Assembly (NCBI RefSeq): GCF_000309385.1
Contig: NZ_JH976537.1
Location: 4,749,036 to 4,813,035 of the forward strand
Direction of reading: 5' to 3'
Length of the DNA: 64,000 nt
From: Nodosilinea nodulosa PCC 7104
GTDB taxonomy: Bacteria > Cyanobacteriota > Cyanobacteriia > Phormidesmidales > Phormidesmidaceae
This document shows, piece by piece, positions 7,874-16,212 of this stretch (position 1 is the stretch's first letter; every line of letters begins with the position of its first letter). A model generated the notes under the pieces. It ran no database searches, was not told the DNA's origin, and saw only the letters and a program-made list of their open reading frames with translations. Made by a program: the position numbers and the translations under genes.

Positions 7874-10063
7874 CTACCAGCCACCACTGCCCCACTCGCG
7901 GCTGTTCTCGGGCGCGGCGGCGATGGGGATGGCGCGGGGGATATCCTGAATCACCTGCACCTGAATCACCTGGTTTGGCTCAATGACAACGGTTTGGGGA
8001 GAGGTGCCCACCACGGTGGTGGCTCCTACCAAGGCGCCGCCCACTAAACCAATGCCGCTAAAACCCGTCAACAGCAGCAGGGCCAGGGCACCCAAGCCAG
8101 CCCCGGCGGCCAGACGCGGCGTGCTGACCTCGGTGTTCCCCACGATGTAGTCGGTGGTGCTGGCAAAGGCAACTTGCTGCCCGGCGGGGGCAATCAGCAT
8201 TTTGCTGACCCAGCGCTGGCCCTGGAGAGAAGGCTCAAACTGGCCAATCAGCTGGCTGCCGGCCGGGGCCACAATGCCGTTAGTAATTGGATCGCGAATA
8301 TCGTGGGCCAGCAGCAGCACCTGGTTTTGGCTGGAGTTGGTGCTGAGATCGAGGGGCTCATCGCCCACGTATTGCAGCTCTAGAACCGTGCCCGCAGCCA
8401 CCAGGGTATCGGGGGAGAGGGGGCGATCGGCGGGGGCAGGGTTAACAGAGCTGGGTAAGGCCGCCTGGCTACCGCCGGGCAGCGGACTGCCAAACAAAAT
8501 TGGCTCTCCGGCAGAGGCAATGATGACTGGCTCATCCGGGGGCACTACGGTGCCCTGGCTGGTGGTGGTCGGGGCGGCAGGAACGGTCAGCAGGTTGGGG
8601 TCGGTGCCAGTCAGCCCCACCGGCACCGTGGCGACTGGCGGCGGCTCTTGGCTGATGGAGCTGCCCCCCTCAATGGTACTGGGCTGGGCCGCGATCGCGT
8701 CGGCAGGCTGCCCTGGCTCTGGCGATGCTGTCACGGTCGAGGGCACGGCAGCATCGGCGCTCAAGTCTGGCAGGGCCGGAGGGTTTTCGGCAATTACTGG
8801 GGCAGGGCGGCTAGACTCGGCGGCGGGGGCTGCCGGGGGATCCACCGCGATCGCCCCAGGCGATGGGGTGGGTAGGGCTGGGGCAGGCAGGTCTGGAGCG
8901 GTAACCGCCGGGGTCGCTGGTGCCGGGGCCGCTGCCGGGGCCGCTGGTGCCGCTGGTGCCGCTGCCGTCACCTCTGGCGGCGTTACCGCAATGGGCACAC
9001 CGCTGGCCTCGCTATCTCGATCGATGGGGGATAAATCCGCAGGCTGGGCTGCCGGGGGCGCAGCAGGGCTGGCGGGCTGGGCTGCGACGACTTCGGATTG
9101 AGGGGCGGCGGTGGGCGGTTCAGGGGCCGCCGGAGCGGTACCGGGGGTAAGGGGCGGCTCCTGGGTCAGGACCGAACCTGTCCCGCCAGCGGGGGAGGCA
9201 ACCGGCGATCTGGCGATCGCCCCCGGCTGGCCGGCGGCCCCGCTGGTTGGCGGTTCCAGCTGGGCCGGACTGGCTCCCTGGGGAAGGGCCGCCACAGGGC
9301 CGACGGCGGCATCGAGTTCGGCCAGGCTGGGCACCGAGACTTGCTCCCCAGGCCGCCCCAGGTTGAACGGATCGACCGGCAGAGCATCGGGCAAATTTGC
9401 CAGATTATCGATGTCGCTGGGCAGCATCAGGTTGGCTGCCGAGGTGCTCAACCGCCCGGCCCCTGCCTCTGGAAAGCCCAGCCGAGGGTCATTTCCCGGA
9501 ATTATCGGTAGCTCTACAACCATGTCAGCAGTGCCTGGGGCAGCCGCTGCTGGGGTACCGTTGGAGTCAGGGGCCAGGGCCGTGAGTATCCAGCGGGTTT
9601 GGCCTTCAGCGGCGACGGACACCAGGCTTGGGCCATCTGCTGCGATCGCGCTGTTTGCCGCCAGTTCGAGCACCACCACGGTGTCGCCGCCGACCTGGCT
9701 GAGGCTGATCTGACTCACAGCACTACCGCTGTAGGTCTGCTGGGCTGGCACCGCCCCCAGCTCAGTTTGGGGCAGGGTGAGCACGATGCGGGCCGGGTCC
9801 GTCTCGACGGTGTAGTGAGGGGTAATGCCGCTGGGCAGCGTCAGGGTCAGCTGCTGGGTGGCCGGGTCAAACTGCCAGGCAGATAGGGTCTCTGCCCGTG
9901 CGGCAGGGCTGATGACCAGCAGGGTAGACACCATAAGGCCCGCCCCGGCCCAGTTACCCAGGCGATAACCCGTTGTGGGTCGGTCCGTTGTGGGTCGGAC
10001 CGCTGTGGGTCGGCCCGCTGTTGGTCGGCCCGATCGAGCGAAATGGTGGATTGGGTGTTCCAT
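7874..10063 (-). CDS. Exported AMIN-domain protein with a long Pro/Ala linker and C-terminal membrane segment
   Basis: 729 aa. The N-terminus has an odd R-P-T repeat tract, then a hydrophobic segment ending ARA-ET (about residues 40-58), read as a signal peptide. Residues ~60-155 resemble an AMIN domain (beta-rich, peptidoglycan/envelope targeting, as in PilQ and AmiC). Roughly 160-540 is low-complexity Pro/Ala/Ser. The last ~190 residues contain a beta region (TVLELQYVGDEPLDL...), a glycine-rich hydrophobic stretch (LAAGAGLGALALLLLTGFSG) and VIEPNQVIQVQV, a layout reminiscent of VirB10/TrbI C-termini. An envelope-spanning role is inferred. The real start may be downstream of the RPT repeats. 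Confidence 0.7.
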   Translation of the reverse strand: MEHPIHHFARSGRPTAGRPTAVRPTTDRPTTGYRLGNWAGAGLMVSTLLVISPAARAETLSAWQFDPATQQLTLTLPSGITPHYTVETDPARIVLTLPQTELGAVPAQQTYSGSAVSQISLSQVGGDTVVVLELAANSAIAADGPSLVSVAAEGQTRWILTALAPDSNGTPAAAAPGTADMVVELPIIPGNDPRLGFPEAGAGRLSTSAANLMLPSDIDNLANLPDALPVDPFNLGRPGEQVSVPSLAELDAAVGPVAALPQGASPAQLEPPTSGAAGQPGAIARSPVASPAGGTGSVLTQEPPLTPGTAPAAPEPPTAAPQSEVVAAQPASPAAPPAAQPADLSPIDRDSEASGVPIAVTPPEVTAAAPAAPAAPAAAPAPATPAVTAPDLPAPALPTPSPGAIAVDPPAAPAAESSRPAPVIAENPPALPDLSADAAVPSTVTASPEPGQPADAIAAQPSTIEGGSSISQEPPPVATVPVGLTGTDPNLLTVPAAPTTTSQGTVVPPDEPVIIASAGEPILFGSPLPGGSQAALPSSVNPAPADRPLSPDTLVAAGTVLELQYVGDEPLDLSTNSSQNQVLLLAHDIRDPITNGIVAPAGSQLIGQFEPSLQGQRWVSKMLIAPAGQQVAFASTTDYIVGNTEVSTPRLAAGAGLGALALLLLTGFSGIGLVGGALVGATTVVGTSPQTVVIEPNQVIQVQVIQDIPRAIPIAAAPENSREWGSGGW
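9970..10029. repeat. Four tandem 15-bp units inside the AMIN-protein gene
   Basis: Units of the form CCG(T/C)TGTGGGTCGG(T/A/C) repeat four times (9970-9984, 9985-9999, 10000-10014, 10015-10029) and encode the N-terminal R-P-T tract on the minus strand. The reading frame is kept because the unit is a multiple of three. Confidence 0.85.
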
Positions 10064-10446
10064 GGGTGATGTCTCCCTCTGGGGCGGTGTGAGTGTGGAG
10101 TGAGCGGGTAGCCAGCGGTTTCTCGGCGCAAACGCTAGATGCAGCGTTAAGGCCGGGTCGAGCTAGCCTAAATACAGCGTGAACCCAAAGCCTAACTAAG
10201 GATACGCACAATCTTGAAAATTGCAAGTGGGGCGCTGAAGATTTTGAGGCCATGACAGGACTCAGGCCGGTGGAGCAGATCCGGCGAGCGGGGGAACTTG
10301 TGGGGCGGCGATCGCGTCGCGAACTACTGGAGAATCGCTGTGATTGGGTTAAGCACCGTTGCGGGCTGGTCCACGCTTCAGCCGCCGGGGCACCCTGGGC
10401 AAAGATATCCTCACACCCAATGATCGATTTTTGGAGGCAGCACACC

Positions 10447-11184
10447 ATGGCCCGTTCTATGACCGGTACGTTGACTAGGTTCCTCATGGGCGGGTTAGCC
10501 ACCGCGCTACTGACCGGGCCGCTCGGGGCCGTAGGGCAGGCCCAGACCCCCGAGAGCAGCCCCGAAAATACCCCCGAAAATACTCCAGAAAGCGCCCCTG
10601 AAACGACGCCCACCGAGGCCGATGCCACCCCTCGCTTTACCTGTCAGCTCCAGAACGGGCAGTACACCGTCATGTATTCTCCCACCAGCCAGCCGGGTCA
10701 GGCCTACCCCTGGGCCGTCCCCGAGGACATGGGTAGCGCCTGGCCCGCCGAGCGCCGCTGCGCCACGATCAGCGATCGCCTCGAGCAGTACCGCCCCGAC
10801 GGTCTGCTGGCCCTGGAAACCGCCGTGGAAAATGGCTACAACACGGTCTGTGTGACCACCGAAACCGTACCCGGCTGCCGCATTGTCTTTACCGTGCCCC
10901 CAGGGCAAGACCCCGCGCAGACCCGCGATCGCGTCTTTGACAACCTAACCATCGCCGATCGGGGCGACCAGACCCAGGGGGTGAATACCTTTACCGGCGG
11001 CAATAGCGACGTGCTAGGGCAACTTGGCAATATCCTGGGCCTGCCCGGCACCACCCCTGGCAGCTCGCGCCCCGGGGGCATTAACCTGAAACCCTTTTTA
11101 GATCCTGCCGATGGCGGAACCGGCGCTCGCCTGGGCGGTGGCACTTCCTCCGGTCGTTCCCTCAATCCCGACGCCTTTCGCTAG
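10447..11184 (+). CDS. COP23-domain exported protein
   Basis: 245 aa from ATG 10447, preceded by TTGGAGGC as ribosome-binding site; the longer frame from 10252 lacks sense upstream. The signal peptide is ~1-32 (ending VGQAQT). A P-E-(S/N)-(S/T/A) repeat tract built from 12-bp units follows at 10549-10608. The COP23-like domain is about 55-175: RFTCQLQNGQYTVMY, four cysteines, and FDNLTIADRG. COP23 was described as a circadian-oscillating membrane protein in a Synechococcus/Cyanothece strain; clock control here is not shown. The Gly/Leu-rich tail is variable. It diverges from the AMIN-domain gene. Confidence 0.75.
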   Translation: MARSMTGTLTRFLMGGLATALLTGPLGAVGQAQTPESSPENTPENTPESAPETTPTEADATPRFTCQLQNGQYTVMYSPTSQPGQAYPWAVPEDMGSAWPAERRCATISDRLEQYRPDGLLALETAVENGYNTVCVTTETVPGCRIVFTVPPGQDPAQTRDRVFDNLTIADRGDQTQGVNTFTGGNSDVLGQLGNILGLPGTTPGSSRPGGINLKPFLDPADGGTGARLGGGTSSGRSLNPDAFR

Positions 11185-11214
11185 GGGCACCCCCCCCGGC
11201 GATCACGGTGCCTG

Positions 11215-11242
11215 GGCCATGCCTCCACGAACGGGCATGGCC
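11215..11242. terminator. Hairpin after the COP23 gene
   Basis: GGCCATGCC, a 10-nt loop, then GGCATGGCC, 30 bp after the stop codon. The 9-bp perfect stem is GC-rich. There is no T run, so it is a weak or processing-type terminator. Confidence 0.45.
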
Positions 11243-11393
11243 AGAGCCTGGCTCCGACCAAAAGCCCGGCTAGGGGCTAAAGCAGTTGAGGTTGGGGCCA
11301 TCTGCCGCCAGCTGATGACAGCCCCTCGCTCCCAGGGTAGTGGGCAAGCGGGCGGGCTTCGTGGTAGTCAGAAGGCAGTAACACCATGGTTTT

Positions 11394-12290
11394 ATGTTTA
11401 TTCCCCCCGGTTTTAGCCAGCGATCGGTGCCCCTCAGCCTGGGTACGGTAGCCTACGTCGAGGCCGACGCCGATTTTTGGGCGACGCCCCCAGCCGATGC
11501 GGTGCCGCTGCTGTTCGTCCATGGATTTGGCGGTGGGTCGTCGAGCTACGAGTGGTCAAAGGTGTATCCGGCCTTTGCGGCAGAGCACCCGGTGCTGGCC
11601 CCCGACCTAATTGGCTGGGGCCAATCTGACCACCCCGATCGCCCCTGCACCACCGACGACTACCTGGCCCTGCTGAGCGAGATCATCGAGAAGCTCTGCC
11701 CCCGACCGCCGGTCGTGATCGCCTCTTCCCTCAGCGCGGCGATGGTGGTTCGGGTCGCTGTCAAGGCTCCCGATCGCCTGCGCGGGCTGATTCTGGTGGC
11801 TCCGGCAGGGCTGGCCGACTTTGGTCAAGATCCCAGCGGCTCGGTCATCAACCAGATCGTCAAGCTGCCGGTGGTCGATCAGCTAATCTATCGCGGGGCG
11901 ATCGCCACCAGCGAGGGCATTCGGCTGTTTCTAGCCCAGCGCCAGTTTGCCGACTCCAGCAAAATTGCCGACGATATCGTTGCGGCCTACCTCCAATCGG
12001 CCCAGCAGCCCAATGCCGATGTCGCTGCCCTGGCCTTCGTGCGGGGCGATCTGAGCTTTGATCTAGCTCCCTACCTGACTCAGCTCACAACTCCCACCGT
12101 CATCCTTTGGGGCGAGGCCGCCCAGCTAACGCCGGTGGAAACCGGACGCCGTCTGGCCGCCCTCAATCCCACCGCTATTCGCCGCTTTGAGGTTCTGCCC
12201 GGCATAGGCCTAACCCCTCAGCTGGAGCAGCCCGGACTCACCAGCGGGTTGATTCAGCAATGGCTAAGGAGTGATCTTGGGGGTCTCTAA
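11394..12290 (+). CDS. Alpha/beta-hydrolase-fold protein with a degenerate catalytic triad
   Basis: 298 aa. The fold markers are clear: LLFVHGFGGGSSSYEW (oxyanion region, ~43-58) and PDLIGWGQSDHP. The nucleophile elbow reads A-S-S-L-S-A instead of G-x-S-x-G. The usual acid position is WGEAAQLTP (Ala where Asp is expected). The usual histidine position is GIGLTPQLEQP (Leu where His is expected). It may therefore be a non-catalytic member or use other residues. I recall cyanobacterial relatives with the same GLTPQLE ending, so this may be a family trait. Its end is 30 bp from the convergent WG-repeat gene. Confidence 0.75.
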   Translation: MFIPPGFSQRSVPLSLGTVAYVEADADFWATPPADAVPLLFVHGFGGGSSSYEWSKVYPAFAAEHPVLAPDLIGWGQSDHPDRPCTTDDYLALLSEIIEKLCPRPPVVIASSLSAAMVVRVAVKAPDRLRGLILVAPAGLADFGQDPSGSVINQIVKLPVVDQLIYRGAIATSEGIRLFLAQRQFADSSKIADDIVAAYLQSAQQPNADVAALAFVRGDLSFDLAPYLTQLTTPTVILWGEAAQLTPVETGRRLAALNPTAIRRFEVLPGIGLTPQLEQPGLTSGLIQQWLRSDLGGL

Positions 12291-12320
12291 AAATATTGGC
12301 AGGGTATTGGGCCGCCAGGG

Positions 12321-13448
12321 CTATTCCAAATCCTTGAAGCCAGATCCGGTGAGTAAATTGCCCTCAGGGTCGATAAATCCCCAGCGGTTGTCAATCTGCA
12401 CCCGCGCCCGCCCCTCCGAAAACGGTCCGGCATTGCTGTAAAAGGGGGCGATCGCCCAGTCCCCCTGGGGGGTGATGTAGCCGTAGCGACCATCCTGCTG
12501 CACAGCGGCCAGGCCCTCCGAAAAATCGGCGGCGTAGGCAAATTGGGGGGTAATAACGACCCGGCCAGTGCGCTCGATATACCCCCACTGGCCCTCGATC
12601 AGCACCGCAGCCAGCCCCTCCGAAAAATCTGAGGCAAAGGATAGGGAAGGCTCAATGACCATGGTGCCAGCGGAGTCGATAAAGCCAAAATGCTGGCCCT
12701 GGCGAACCCGCCCCAGTCCGTCAGAAAAGCTAAAGGCGCCGTCGTAGCTGGGGGGAATGACCATCGCGCCGCTGGGGTCGATGTAGCCGTAGAGCCGGTC
12801 TAACCTGGCCACCGCCAGACCGCCGGAAAAGCTCCAGGCATCCTTAAGCGTCAGCGGGATAGCCGGGCGGCCGTCGGCATCGACGTAGCCGTAAGCGTCC
12901 CCCAGCTTAACCATGGCGCGACCGTTCACAAACTTTTCGGCCAGGTCAAACTGGGGCTCAATCACCCATTCACCCTGGAGATTGATGTAACCGTATTTGG
13001 TGCCTCCCTGTACCGCCGCCAGATCCTCCGAGAACGACCCGGCCTGGCGAAACTGCACGGGTATTGCCCACTCTCCCCGGCGGTCAATGTAGCCAAAGTA
13101 GCTGCCCGCCTGGGCCACCGCCAGCCCTTCGGAATAGTCGGCAGCTACGGTGATATTGCTGTCGGCCACCCGGATATCGAGCCTGCCGTCGCGATCGATA
13201 TAGCCCAAGTTTGATTTGAGGCGAACATGGGCCACTCCTTCGGAAAAGTCCGACACCGTATCGAAGAGTAGGGGGCTGATCATGGCGCTGGCCAAGGCAA
13301 TGGGCTGAGGGTTTATGAACTGTATCATTGTGGTGGCCTGCCGGGACAGGCGATCGAACCCCTCCGCCAGGAGGCCCCAGGCCGCCACCGCCGTCAGTCC
13401 CAGACCAATTAAGCCTCCCCTTCCCCAGCGCCAAGCCCGGTGCGCCAT
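12321..13448 (-). CDS. WG-repeat protein with N-terminal membrane anchor
   Basis: 375 aa. A hydrophobic segment (~10-27, GGLIGLGLTAVAAWGLLA) should anchor or export it. Nine WG-type repeats follow (GYIDRDG, GYIDRRG, GYINLQG, GYVDADG, GYIDPSG, GFIDSAG, GYIERTG, GYITPQG, GFIDPEG), each paired with an F-S-E-G-L-A-x-V stretch, spaced ~34 residues. Such repeats form beta-structured modules of unknown ligand. The repeats fill the protein from about residue 80 to the end, so there is no separate catalytic domain. Confidence 0.85.
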   Translation of the reverse strand: MAHRAWRWGRGGLIGLGLTAVAAWGLLAEGFDRLSRQATTMIQFINPQPIALASAMISPLLFDTVSDFSEGVAHVRLKSNLGYIDRDGRLDIRVADSNITVAADYSEGLAVAQAGSYFGYIDRRGEWAIPVQFRQAGSFSEDLAAVQGGTKYGYINLQGEWVIEPQFDLAEKFVNGRAMVKLGDAYGYVDADGRPAIPLTLKDAWSFSGGLAVARLDRLYGYIDPSGAMVIPPSYDGAFSFSDGLGRVRQGQHFGFIDSAGTMVIEPSLSFASDFSEGLAAVLIEGQWGYIERTGRVVITPQFAYAADFSEGLAAVQQDGRYGYITPQGDWAIAPFYSNAGPFSEGRARVQIDNRWGFIDPEGNLLTGSGFKDLE

Positions 13449-13647
13449 AGTTCCCCCTCAGCCAGCCAAATGCCCTGGGCAAAACAGATCTGCTCTGCAG
13501 TATTGCTCTCGCTTCTGTCACCATGACGGATCTTTCTGCCGTCGTGGAAAAATTTCCAAAAAAAGCTAGGATTGGCGCGCCAAAGACCGATTAGCTGGGC
13601 CGTCGTTACTGCCGCCCGGCGCTGCCCGTGCGCTCAGCCGCCCAGCC

Positions 13648-14475
13648 TCAATCGCCCAAATTCAGCGACAGCTGGGGTGGGTGCAGCTCTCGGTAGAGGG
13701 CTTCCAGGTCGCGGCGGCGGTACATGTGGCGGTTGCCGCGCCGCGAGGTGCGCCGCTCGCAGTCCTGGGCGTCTAGCCGTTGCTGTAGCTCAAGGCGCGG
13801 GTGGCCAAAGACCTTGGCCGCCTCCCTCAGGGGCACCCACTGGTCTTCAAACTGCTGGCGCAGCGTTTCGTCAGAGGTGTTGTCTAGGCGTTCTAGCAGC
13901 AAGTTGGCCAACAGCCAGCAGGCTTTGGTGTCGGCCATGGCCCGATGCGATCGCCCCACGTCAAAACCAAAGTGGCGCACCAGCTGGGGTAGACTGCGGG
14001 AGGGCAGATCGGCCAGCAGCAGCCGCGACAAAATCACGGTGCAAAATTGCTCTGCCTGGGAGCGTTGATACCCCTGGCCCAAGCGCTGGTACTCCGCCTG
14101 GATAAAGCTGTAGTCAAAGGCCAGGTTGTGGCCGGTGAGCACCCCCTGCGCGAGGGGCGATCGCAGGGCCTGCCACACGGTATCGGCCGCGGTGCCCTGC
14201 TCAACCATGGCCGTAGTTATGCCCGTCAGGCGAGTAATGGTGGCTGGCACCCGCACCTGGGCGTTGACCAAGAAAGTCGCTTCATAGGTAATCCCCTGCG
14301 CCAGGGACCCCTGCACTACGGCAATTTCAATCACCCTCGATTCTGGGGGACGAGAGCCAGTAGTTTCCACATCGACTACCGTCAGCACGGCCTTGGGCAA
14401 CTGTCGGTAGTAGGCCAACAACTGGTCTGTAAAGAGCGCAGACTGAGCAATGCCGCCCACCGACACAGGAACCAT
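13648..14475 (-). CDS. DnaQ-type 3'-5' exonuclease with C-terminal DNA-binding-like extension
   Basis: 275 aa from ATG 14475; upstream in-frame starts overlap a terminator. The DEDDh exonuclease signature is complete: D-V-E-T (~14), H-N-L-A-F-D (~96) and H-R-A-M-A-D (~157). This resembles the epsilon subunit of DNA polymerase III. The last ~75 residues (VPLREAAKVFGHPRLELQQRL...MYRRRDLEALY) look like a MerR/excisionase-type helix-turn-helix. A Shine-Dalgarno-like AGGAGG lies about 21 nt upstream of the chosen start, which is far. The role is likely DNA or RNA end-trimming, with the substrate unknown. Confidence 0.75.
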   Translation of the reverse strand: MVPVSVGGIAQSALFTDQLLAYYRQLPKAVLTVVDVETTGSRPPESRVIEIAVVQGSLAQGITYEATFLVNAQVRVPATITRLTGITTAMVEQGTAADTVWQALRSPLAQGVLTGHNLAFDYSFIQAEYQRLGQGYQRSQAEQFCTVILSRLLLADLPSRSLPQLVRHFGFDVGRSHRAMADTKACWLLANLLLERLDNTSDETLRQQFEDQWVPLREAAKVFGHPRLELQQRLDAQDCERRTSRRGNRHMYRRRDLEALYRELHPPQLSLNLGD

Positions 14476-14542
14476 AGTTCTACTACCGCAGGGAACCCTC
14501 CTAAGGTGCCACATTTTGTCCAGCGTCATCGCCCTAGGAGAC

Positions 14543-14602
14543 AAAAAATTGCTCCGGCAGACGTGGAATCTGCCGGAGTCGGAGCGGCGGCATGCCGCCG
14601 CT
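14543..14602 (-). terminator. Tandem hairpins with T tract: terminator of the wecG-like gene
   Basis: Reading the minus strand after the stop at 14616, there is first a perfect 20-bp palindrome (14583-14602, AGCGGCGG-CATG-CCGCCGCT). A 10-bp perfect stem follows (14552-14578, CTCCGGCAGA / TCTGCCGGAG, 7-nt loop), then CAATTTTTT. This is a textbook intrinsic terminator reinforced by a second hairpin. It separates the glycosyltransferase from the exonuclease gene. Confidence 0.85.
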
Positions 14603-14615
14603 GAGTTTGTCCTGC

Positions 14616-15668
14616 CTAGACCCGGCGAGACACAATTTCGTCAGCCGCAGGTTTACGCTGTAGGCGGGCCAGGCGCTCCTTAACCAGCAGCCACAGAAAG
14701 GGGAAATCGTCTAGCAGATAGCGCTTCCACAGTCTGCCTGGCTCAGTGCTAAGCCGATAGAGCCACTCCAGACCCAGCTTGCTAAGGAGTTCGGGCGACC
14801 GAGGTTTGTTGCCCGCCTCAAAGTCAATAGCGGCCCCTACGGCCAGGAAAATATCGATATTGGGCAGCTGATCGCGGTATTTGGCAATCCACTTCTCCTG
14901 CTTGGGTGCCCCCACACCCACCACCAGAACATTGGCGGGCGACTGGCGAATCATGTCTAGAATGCGATCGCATTCAGCCTCGTCTTTTTCAAAGCCGAAG
15001 GACGGCGAGTGGGCCTGCACAATGATCTGTCGGCCAATGCGGGCGTTGATGCGCTCCATGGCCTGATCGGCAATGCCCTCAGCACCGCCCATCAGGAAGA
15101 TCTTAATCGCTTCGTTGTGGCGGTGATGCTCACAGAACATCGGAAACAGGTCGGAACCCGAGATCTTGGCCTTTAGGGGCGTACCTAAGAACTTGGAGGC
15201 AAACATCAGCACCTGGCTATCGCAAACGCGGTAGTCGGCTTTGCTGTAGGCCTTCACAAAGTCCATATCTTTTTGCAGCTTCATCAGGTGGTCGACGTTG
15301 GGGGTAAACACCACACCGTGCTTGAGCTGGCTTAAAAAGTCGTTAACCGAAATATTGTCAATGGGGATGCTGAGAATCTCGACCTGATTTTGAATGTGCT
15401 CGTACTGCTGTTTACGCAGTTCTCGAGCAGTAGACTCAAGGGCGGCCTTACGAAACTGCCTGTAGAGCTGCTTTACCTCCGTTGCTGGAACCGGCTGCTT
15501 GGTTTGCCCGCCTCCCGTGCCATCGACAGCTGGCGAAACAGGGGCAACGTCCAGTCGCCCATGGCTGATCCCAAACCTTTGCTCTACAGCGCCATTGACT
15601 ACCGCGTCATTGATTACCGCGTCATCAACAGCTGGCGTAAATACCTGTCCGGTAGACTGTGACTCCAT
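14616..15668 (-). CDS. WecG/TagA/CpsF-family glycosyltransferase (GT26)
   Basis: 350 aa from ATG 15668 (a TTG 18 bp upstream is also in frame). The GT26 core spans ~105-325: FTPNVDHLMKLQKD, RVCDSQVLMFASKFLG, ISGSDLFP, LMGGAEGIAD, VGVGAPKQEKWIAKY and FLAVGAAIDFEAG. The family transfers ManNAc/ManNAcA-type sugars onto undecaprenyl-diphospho-GlcNAc at the membrane. The C-terminus (LEWLYRLSTEPGRLWKRYLL) is a typical membrane-contact region. The first ~65 residues are a variable linker with D-A-V-I-N repeats from 15-bp DNA units. It could act on the product of the WecA-type enzyme at 60.2 kb, though the genes are far apart. Confidence 0.9.
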   Translation of the reverse strand: MESQSTGQVFTPAVDDAVINDAVVNGAVEQRFGISHGRLDVAPVSPAVDGTGGGQTKQPVPATEVKQLYRQFRKAALESTARELRKQQYEHIQNQVEILSIPIDNISVNDFLSQLKHGVVFTPNVDHLMKLQKDMDFVKAYSKADYRVCDSQVLMFASKFLGTPLKAKISGSDLFPMFCEHHRHNEAIKIFLMGGAEGIADQAMERINARIGRQIIVQAHSPSFGFEKDEAECDRILDMIRQSPANVLVVGVGAPKQEKWIAKYRDQLPNIDIFLAVGAAIDFEAGNKPRSPELLSKLGLEWLYRLSTEPGRLWKRYLLDDFPFLWLLVKERLARLQRKPAADEIVSRRV

Positions 15669-16212
15669 AGGATTATCCAACTTCAAGTACCAGAGAGATA
15701 ACCGATTAGCTAGAGCGCTTGGACAGGGCCAACTCCGTGTCAGGGTGGACCCACTCCACGACTCAACTCTGCGGTCCGTTAGTCGGGGCAGATACGATTG
15801 TTGCTCCAGGCTAACTCAGTGTTACATAAATAACCAGCCATCTCAGTATAATTGCGGGCTTCAGGGAAGGTGCTCATCGAGCTGAGCTATATCCAAGGGA
15901 AAACCCATTGACCATCGCCCTTTGACCATAGATTGAGCGGGTTGCCAACCATATCGGCTGGCTCATTCATACTAGGGTAGGGTGCGAGAAAGCACGGGCA
16001 TTCCCAAGGCGGTTCATGAAAGCTGAATACCTCTGTAAAGCTGACACTGACCCTGCGGCGAGCCTAAAATCTAGGCCATAGACACCCTCTCAACCAGGAT
16101 GCGGCTCCTGATCCTTTAAAATTGCAGCAGCCCTACCCGTTGGGTTTCTGTGCCGCCATGCCGAGTACAGATTGCCCGGAGTGCCCCCTAAACCTGCCCT
16201 TACCCACTGCCC
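15669..16212. promoter_or_regulatory. 544-bp divergent spacer with candidate promoter elements
   Basis: No gene was recognised. The spacer separates the WecG-like (-) and flavodiiron (+) genes, so it should hold both promoters. A TATAAT hexamer sits at 15847-15852 with TTACAT 19 bp upstream (spacing longer than ideal), oriented to the flavodiiron gene but 360 bp away from it. A/T-rich hexamers near 16063 and 16116 are other -10 candidates. Confidence 0.3.

Noticed and set aside
10447..11184. Circadian regulation of the COP23 gene
   Set aside because: Known only from the founding protein; no clock element can be read in the sequence here.
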